Shown: positions 14,436 through 19,010 of the stretch, piece after piece | Numbering within the stretch: the first letter of the stretch is position 1 | How the letters are laid out: each line of letters opens with the position of its first letter | NCBI GenBank assembly: GCA_958453305.1 | Contig: CAUDXH010000027.1 | Span: forward strand, 1 to 19,010 | Length of the DNA stretch: 19,010 nucleotides | Source of the DNA: an uncultured Bacteroides sp. | GTDB lineage: Bacteria; Bacteroidota; Bacteroidia; Bacteroidales; Bacteroidaceae | Direction of reading: 5' to 3' | Notes under the pieces: model-generated | Seen by the model: the letters and a program-made list of their open reading frames with translations, nothing else | Told to the model about the DNA's origin: nothing | Databases searched by the model: none | Program-made: the position numbers and the translations under genes

Positions 14436-15137
14436 TTATTTTCTGTCTCCGAAAAGGCGTAACAGATAAATGAACAGGTTGATGAAATCAAGATAAAGTG
14501 TCAAGGCTCCCATCAAAGCGATTTTCTGTGTCGTTTCGTTGATTTCGATATCATTGCCGGTGAGCATTTGTTTGATTTTCTGTGAATCGTATGCAGTCAG
14601 TCCCACAAAGACCAATACACCGATGCCTGAAATAACCATATCCATCATGCTGTTGTGCAGGAACATGTTGACTATCATGGCAATAATCAGTCCGATAACG
14701 GCCATACCACAAAGGCTTCCTATGCGGGTTAGGTCTTTTTTGGTTATATAACCGAAGAGTGCCATAGCTCCAAAGGTTCCTGCTGTAATAAAGAAGGTGG
14801 TGGCTATCGAGCTCATGGTATATACCATGAATAGGATAGAGAGTGTCAGTCCGTTTACGATGGAGTAGGCGATGAACAGCAAAGTTGCTGTAGTGAAACT
14901 GATTCGCTGAATCCGTGCCGACAGGTACATTACCAGTCCGATTTCAGCAATGAGCAATCCCCAAAACATCATTGAGTTTTGAGCTATCATTTCAAGGAAG
15001 GTGTATGATTTGGCGATGTACATGGCAGTAAAACCTGTGATGGCCAGTGCCAGTGTCATCCATAAGTAAACGCTGCGGAAGAGTGCGCTTTGTGCGGCTT
15101 TTGCAGCGTAATTTCTTACAAGTTCATTTGTTTCCAT
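14436..15137 (-). CDS. BI-1 (Bax inhibitor-1)/YccA-YbhL family membrane protein
   Basis: A 233-residue inner-membrane protein with about seven hydrophobic helices from residue 23 onward. It has the BI-1/LFG hallmarks: Asp184 in GLTAYDSQKIKQM at the sixth helix and Asp217 in LTLYLDFINLFIYLLRLFG at the seventh. In Bacillus YetJ the corresponding aspartates form a pH-sensitive gate for calcium leak. Escherichia coli YccA of this family interacts with the FtsH protease. Which role applies here cannot be read. Length (about 230) is normal. It follows ribBA by 44 bases on the same strand without a terminator, so it is probably the last gene of the lptF/G-like-ribBA-BI-1 transcript, ending at the large hairpin. 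Confidence 0.9.
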   Translation of the reverse strand: METNELVRNYAAKAAQSALFRSVYLWMTLALAITGFTAMYIAKSYTFLEMIAQNSMMFWGLLIAEIGLVMYLSARIQRISFTTATLLFIAYSIVNGLTLSILFMVYTMSSIATTFFITAGTFGAMALFGYITKKDLTRIGSLCGMAVIGLIIAMIVNMFLHNSMMDMVISGIGVLVFVGLTAYDSQKIKQMLTGNDIEINETTQKIALMGALTLYLDFINLFIYLLRLFGDRK

Positions 15138-15181
15138 ATGATTTGGGTTTTAAGTTTTTAAGTTTAGTTGTTTCCCGGAGT

Positions 15182-16396
15182 TTACTTATTAAAATGTAAC
15201 GTATGCCCCATACGGTCTTTTTTGGTATGAAGATAACGTTCGTTATAGGTATTAGGTGTAACCTCGATAGGGACATTTTCAACAATTTCCAAGCCGTAAG
15301 CCTCTAGTCCGACACGTTTTACCGGATTGTTGGTCAGCAAGCGCATTTTATGGATACCTATTTCACGTAAGATTTGAGCTCCCACTCCATAATCGCGTTC
15401 GTCGGCTTGATGTCCCAGGCAGATATTGGCATCTACTGTATCCATGCCTTCTTCCTGTAACTTGTAGGCTTTCATTTTTTCCATTAGTCCGATACCGCGT
15501 CCTTCTTGGTTCAAGTAGATAATAGCACCTTTGCCTTCTTTTTCTATTTGTTCCATAGCACGGTGTAACTGTTCTCCACAGTCGCAACGCATTGAGCCGA
15601 AAATATCACCTGTAGCACATGACGAATGAACACGTACCAATGCCGGTTCGTTTTCTTCAAATGTTCCTTTAATCAAGGCGATGTGTTCAAGTCCGTTGCT
15701 CTTTTGGCGGAATGGGATGAGGCGGAAGTGACCGTGTGCGGTAGGCATATCAACTTCTACCCCTTTTTCTACCAATGATTCCTGCTTCAGTCGGTAAGCA
15801 ATCAGGTCGGCTATTGAAATCAGTTTAAAGCCAAATTCGTCTGCCATTTTTTTCAGTTCCGGCAAACGTGCCATGGTTCCGTCTTCATTCATAACTTCCA
15901 TCAAAGCTGCGGCGGGATAGAGTCCGGCAAGTCGTGCCATATCTACACAAGCTTCAGTATGTCCGGCGCGGCGGAGCACTCCTTTTTCCTGAGCATACAG
16001 CGGGTTGATGTGTCCCGGACGTCCGAAGGTTTCGGGGCGAGAAGCCGGGTCGGCCAGTGCACGGATGGTTGCGGCACGGTCGGCTGCCGAAACACCGGTA
16101 GTACAACCTTCCAGTTTGTCGATGGTCACGGTGAAAGGGGTTCCTAAAACAGAAGTGTTGTTGTTAACCTGATGCGGAAGGTCAAGTTCCTGGCAGCGCG
16201 ACATTGTGATGGGAACGCAAAGCACGCCTCTGGCATGTTTCAGCATGAAGTTTACCTTTTCAGGGGTAATCAATTCGGCTGCTACCACTAAATCGCCTTC
16301 GTTTTCACGGTCTTCATCGTCTACTATTATGACAAATTCTCCTTTGCGGAAATCTTCAATAGCTTCTTCAATTGTATTCAGTTTGATTTTTTCCAT
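15182..16396 (-). CDS. ribBA: Bifunctional 3,4-dihydroxy-2-butanone-4-phosphate synthase/GTP cyclohydrolase II
   Basis: A 404-residue fusion that makes both precursors of riboflavin. Residues 1-202 are the DHBP synthase, with acidic Mg2+ loop DDEDRENEGD (26-35), GRPGHI, and the RRAGHTEAC motif that carries the catalytic histidine. Residues 203-404 are GTP cyclohydrolase II: zinc ligands Cys260, Cys271 and Cys273 in VHSSCATGDIFGSMRCDC with the family's exact spacing, then NQEGRGIGL and LLTNNPVKRVGLEAYGL. Both active sites look intact, so both activities are expected. It starts 25 bases after the LptF/G-like gene ends and precedes the BI-1 gene. No FMN riboswitch is visible in the 25-base gap, and the other rib genes are not in the window. 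Confidence 0.96.
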   Translation of the reverse strand: MEKIKLNTIEEAIEDFRKGEFVIIVDDEDRENEGDLVVAAELITPEKVNFMLKHARGVLCVPITMSRCQELDLPHQVNNNTSVLGTPFTVTIDKLEGCTTGVSAADRAATIRALADPASRPETFGRPGHINPLYAQEKGVLRRAGHTEACVDMARLAGLYPAAALMEVMNEDGTMARLPELKKMADEFGFKLISIADLIAYRLKQESLVEKGVEVDMPTAHGHFRLIPFRQKSNGLEHIALIKGTFEENEPALVRVHSSCATGDIFGSMRCDCGEQLHRAMEQIEKEGKGAIIYLNQEGRGIGLMEKMKAYKLQEEGMDTVDANICLGHQADERDYGVGAQILREIGIHKMRLLTNNPVKRVGLEAYGLEIVENVPIEVTPNTYNERYLHTKKDRMGHTLHFNK

Positions 16397-16421
16397 AATT
16401 ATTCAGTTTTCTCTGTATGTG

Positions 16422-18317
16422 TTATAAATTATTGTTTCTGATACGCTCTTGTAATTCGTGGCTGTTTTTTATGACCAGTTTTAAATCTTTGTCTAACCGC
16501 ACTCTGTATCGCCAGATATTCAGCCATACTAATAAGCCTGCCGGGAATATGATTCCGAATAACAGATTGAGCCATCGTTTATCGAACAGGCTTTTATGAG
16601 CTTTAACCGACAGGAACGGGTAATTGTTCAGCAATGTCAGTAAAACGGGGTCTTTCGTATTCGATAATTCTTCAATTAATGCCTCCATCTCTTGACTGAT
16701 TTCCAGAATGGCATCATCGTGCTCGTTGTTTGTGAAAATCTGATAGTAATTGGGGGGTCCCAGTAATTTATGTGTCTGGGCATAATGTTCACATTTCAAG
16801 CACAAGCTATTCAGTATATCAATGTCTTTAAGATAATCGGGGGTATGAATGATTACTTCTTTCTTAAACAGATGGCGTGAAACGCGTATACCAAATAGCT
16901 TGCGGAAGAAGGCTACATAGACATCTATATTGAATACCACAGAGTCTTTGTTTGATTTATACGTGAGGAAGCCTCCCAGCGGTGCGAGGACGAGGGTACT
17001 CATCCAAGTTCCTAAGACAACATTCATTTCCCCGCTTCGTCCCACACGGGTTGCCCCGGAGTCTATAATATAATAAAGGACGAAAATAAGTACTGACATA
17101 ACCACTGGCATACCCAGCCCGCCTTTGCGGATGATGGCTCCCAAGGGCGCACCGATGAAAAAGAAAATAATGCATGCCAGTGACAAAGTGATTTTTTTAT
17201 GCCAGTCTGACTTATGGCGCAAAATATTATTGTCTGCATCGCGTGTCATAAAAGTCTTCATGCTCCAGTCGGCCGACAGTGAAGAGATTCTTCGTTCGGT
17301 GGTGTTTAAAGCCTTCAGTTTATCGGTTGAAGTTAAAGAGTTGAAAACACTGTCTGTATTAATGCTGGTTACTCCTTCTTTGCTCATCAGTGTGGAGTCG
17401 GACTTTGTTAAAACCGGCTTTCTGTAGGTTGTCCGCATCATTTCTTCGTGCATGGAGCGACCTACACTGTCGGCATACATGCCGAGAGAGTCAATTGCTG
17501 ATGCTATTTCAACCATGTTCTTGATATCCGAACGCTGGTTCAGAAAATTGCCGTCTACTGTTTCGAAGTTAGAGTTAAATTCGATTAATGTATGTTTTTC
17601 CCTAAACGTTTCACGCCGGTAAGGGACGTTTTTCGATAGGGCAGACTGCGATTTCAAGTTTTCGAACAGCTCTCCGTTATATAAATGGAGGTAAAGGTGT
17701 TTCTTGTCGGCTGTCAATTCCAGCTTGCCTTCGGCAGCCCAGATGATATGAGCGTTTTCAAAGCCGTCGGAGAAATTGTAAATCAGTACATCTTTCAGCA
17801 TGCCGGTATCGCGGTCTTTCTTTTTTACATAGATGTTATAGCCTTCAATGTCACTGTAAAACACTCCTTCAGGTATGTCTACCTCCGGTGATGCCTGCTT
17901 GATAGAGACCAGCAGGGTCCACAGATCCTTTTGGGCTTTGGGACCGATGATATTCTGGAAATAGAATGAAATTACACCTAATAACGTACAGAAAAGTACT
18001 ACCGGACGCATGATGCGCAGCAAGGGAATCCCTGCTGCTTTCATGGATAGTAATTCATATCGTTCACCGAAGTTCCCGAAAGTCATGAGCGCTGCCAAAA
18101 GGATGGCAAGAGGCAATGACAAGGGTATTAAGGTGAGAGCAGATAGAAAAAAGAATTGTGCAAGCACATTTAGTTCCAATCCTTTTCCGACCAGTTCGTC
18201 TACATATCTCCATAAAAACTGCATCATGAAGATAAATAGGCAGATAAAGAAAGTTCCAGAGAAGAGCAGTAAGAAACTCTTCAAGATGAATATATCGAGT
18301 TTTTTTATGCGTAGCAT
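16422..18317 (-). CDS. LptF/LptG (YjgP/YjgQ) family permease, enlarged form
   Basis: A 631-residue inner-membrane protein of the family that forms the transmembrane part of the LptB2FG lipopolysaccharide exporter. Residues 9-35, 55-80 and 103-121 are the first three helices, with family features DIFILKSFL, VDELVGKG and GERYELLSMKAAGI. A periplasmic beta-jellyroll follows (about 130-250, VFYSDIEGYNIYV). Helices four to six lie at about 374-393, 402-420 and 433-452, with IGAPLGAIIRKGGLGMP between the first two. It is far longer than Escherichia coli LptF (366): there is an inserted segment at about 260-370 and a C-terminal extension (455-631) ending in an added hydrophobic helix (582-601). Long forms occur in Bacteroidetes. 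Whether it acts as LptF or LptG is not clear. Confidence 0.88.
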   Translation of the reverse strand: MLRIKKLDIFILKSFLLLFSGTFFICLFIFMMQFLWRYVDELVGKGLELNVLAQFFFLSALTLIPLSLPLAILLAALMTFGNFGERYELLSMKAAGIPLLRIMRPVVLFCTLLGVISFYFQNIIGPKAQKDLWTLLVSIKQASPEVDIPEGVFYSDIEGYNIYVKKKDRDTGMLKDVLIYNFSDGFENAHIIWAAEGKLELTADKKHLYLHLYNGELFENLKSQSALSKNVPYRRETFREKHTLIEFNSNFETVDGNFLNQRSDIKNMVEIASAIDSLGMYADSVGRSMHEEMMRTTYRKPVLTKSDSTLMSKEGVTSINTDSVFNSLTSTDKLKALNTTERRISSLSADWSMKTFMTRDADNNILRHKSDWHKKITLSLACIIFFFIGAPLGAIIRKGGLGMPVVMSVLIFVLYYIIDSGATRVGRSGEMNVVLGTWMSTLVLAPLGGFLTYKSNKDSVVFNIDVYVAFFRKLFGIRVSRHLFKKEVIIHTPDYLKDIDILNSLCLKCEHYAQTHKLLGPPNYYQIFTNNEHDDAILEISQEMEALIEELSNTKDPVLLTLLNNYPFLSVKAHKSLFDKRWLNLLFGIIFPAGLLVWLNIWRYRVRLDKDLKLVIKNSHELQERIRNNNL

Positions 18318-18339
18318 TCCTTAATAAATTACTAAAGTG

Positions 18340-18347
18340 CAAAATTA
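18340..18347 (-). promoter_or_regulatory. -7 box for the lptF/G-like-ribBA-BI-1 operon
   Basis: TAATTTTG on the minus strand matches TAnnTTTG exactly, 22 bp before the ATG at 18317. The -33 position lacks a clear TTG. It would produce a leader of about 15 bases, similar to other genes here. Confidence 0.45.
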
Positions 18348-18389
18348 GCATAAAAAACGGATTGGAACTGCATGTTTTTATATTTTTAA

Positions 18390-18773
18390 TTATATCCCGA
18401 ACACACGCCGCATCATTTCAATCTGTGAGTCCCATAAGTTTCGTACGTCGTTTTCTTCACCCGGTTCAGCAAAATCGGTGATTTCAAGCAAGTGGTCGGT
18501 TGTTAATTCATTGTATTGTATTTTGAGTTCAAAGTATGCTTTGGGACTTTCTTCGTCTAACCATCGGAAGCGTATGAATGACTCGCTGCGTGAATTAATC
18601 ATTTCTGCATCGCGGGTTTCTGTTTTTCCCCATCGGAATGAGAATGTTTTTCCTTTCTTGGTTACGTTGTCGGCAAACCAGCGTTGCAGACCTGCCGGTG
18701 TGCTGATGGCAGTCCATATCACATTTCCCGAAGCCGGATTTAACGGGTATTCAATTCGTATTTTGTTTTTCAT
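18390..18773 (-). CDS. START-like/AHSA1-type domain protein
   Basis: A 127-residue cytoplasmic protein with the helix-grip fold of the START-like (Bet v 1) superfamily. It shows the N-terminal strand KIRIEYPLN, the helix start IWTAISTPAGLQRWFADNVT, the FSFRWGKTETRDAEMI strand pair, SFIRFRWLDEE, FELKIQ, LLEITDF and the long C-terminal helix RNLWDSQIEMMRRVFG. It resembles the small START-like proteins common in Bacteroidales. These bind hydrophobic ligands or client proteins in a central cavity; no specific ligand can be assigned. It is separated by 72 bases from the LptF/G-like gene, which has its own -7 box, so the two may be transcribed separately. The gap shows no terminator. Confidence 0.82.
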   Translation of the reverse strand: MKNKIRIEYPLNPASGNVIWTAISTPAGLQRWFADNVTKKGKTFSFRWGKTETRDAEMINSRSESFIRFRWLDEESPKAYFELKIQYNELTTDHLLEITDFAEPGEENDVRNLWDSQIEMMRRVFGI

Positions 18774-18929
18774 AATCTATAGTTTGGTTTAAGTATAACG
18801 GTGGCAAATTAAAGTATTTTTTTTGAATACTGCATATATTTTCTTTTCTTTTTTATGCTCTTGCAGAAGGGAAAACGGGGAGGTGTTTTGCTTTGAAGAA
18901 AAAAGTTTTCAAAAAAATGCGCCAATGTG

Positions 18930-18960
18930 TTGCGTGATTCAAAAAAAACGCATACCTTTG
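18930..18960 (+). promoter_or_regulatory. Promoter of the tRNA gene
   Basis: TTG at 18930-18932, a 20-bp spacer and TACCTTTG at 18953-18960 match the Bacteroidetes promoter in both boxes and in spacing. The tRNA begins 22 bp after the -7 box, leaving a short 5' leader to be removed by RNase P. Confidence 0.8.
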
Positions 18961-18981
18961 CACCCGCAAACAAGAAATGAT

Positions 18982-19010
18982 GGCGGGATAGCTCAGCTGG
19001 TTAGAGCGCA
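18982..19010 (+). tRNA. tRNA gene, 5' part only (cut by the window edge)
   Basis: GGCGGGA (acceptor 5' strand), TA at positions 8-9, then D arm GCTC-AGCTGGTTA-GAGC, is a standard tRNA 5' half. The window ends before the anticodon, so the identity is not visible. The start GGCGGGATAGCTCAG fits an elongator methionine or isoleucine type, but this is a guess. Confidence 0.85.

Noticed and set aside
16397..16421. FMN riboswitch before ribBA
   Set aside because: The gap is only 25 bases, far too short, and the gene appears to be inside an operon.

Overview
The window looks like chromosomal DNA of a gut Bacteroidales bacterium of the Bacteroides/Phocaeicola type. The reasons are AT-rich intergenic DNA, repeated matches to the Bacteroidetes sigma-ABfr promoter (a -33 TTG/TTTG, a spacer of about 20 bp, and a -7 TAnnTTTG box), few Shine-Dalgarno sites, a large Oar-like TonB-dependent receptor, a secreted clostripain-type protease and a long-form LptF/G permease. 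The genus is inferred from gene content and style and was not tested by any search.

Layout. Positions 1-860 are a decaying accessory edge: a short stretch resembling the 3' end of a tRNA-Ser, a strong hairpin, a small minus-strand remnant and a GNAT acetyltransferase pseudogene broken by three one-base deletions and two nonsense codons. From 934 to 8309 all genes are on the plus strand: an EamA-type exporter, a two-gene unit of a small exported protein and a C11 (clostripain) lipoprotein protease, an Nramp metal importer (mntH), a HAD phosphatase/phosphomutase, panB (pantothenate and CoA synthesis) and ettA (ABC-F translation factor). A bidirectional hairpin separates ettA from mscL, which is on the minus strand. 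A divergent gap then leads to a solitary 1112-residue TonB-dependent receptor on the plus strand (9138-12476).

A 557-bp gap (12477-13033) holds terminators and an unexplained group of TATAAAC repeats. Beyond it all genes to 18773 are on the minus strand: a PLP aminotransferase of the aspartate aminotransferase type, then a likely operon transcribed in the order lptF/G-like, ribBA, BI-1 family membrane protein, and a START-like domain protein. The window ends inside a tRNA gene (plus strand) that has a near-ideal promoter.

Most of the window is core housekeeping: vitamin precursors (PanB, RibBA), metal uptake (MntH), envelope building (LptF/G), osmotic safety (MscL) and translation under energy stress (EttA). 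I found no clear new multi-gene defence or mobile system. The points most worth a second look are the degraded left edge, the small partner of the clostripain, the hairpin covering the mntH start codon, the repeats at 12651-12793 and the enlarged LptF/G permease.
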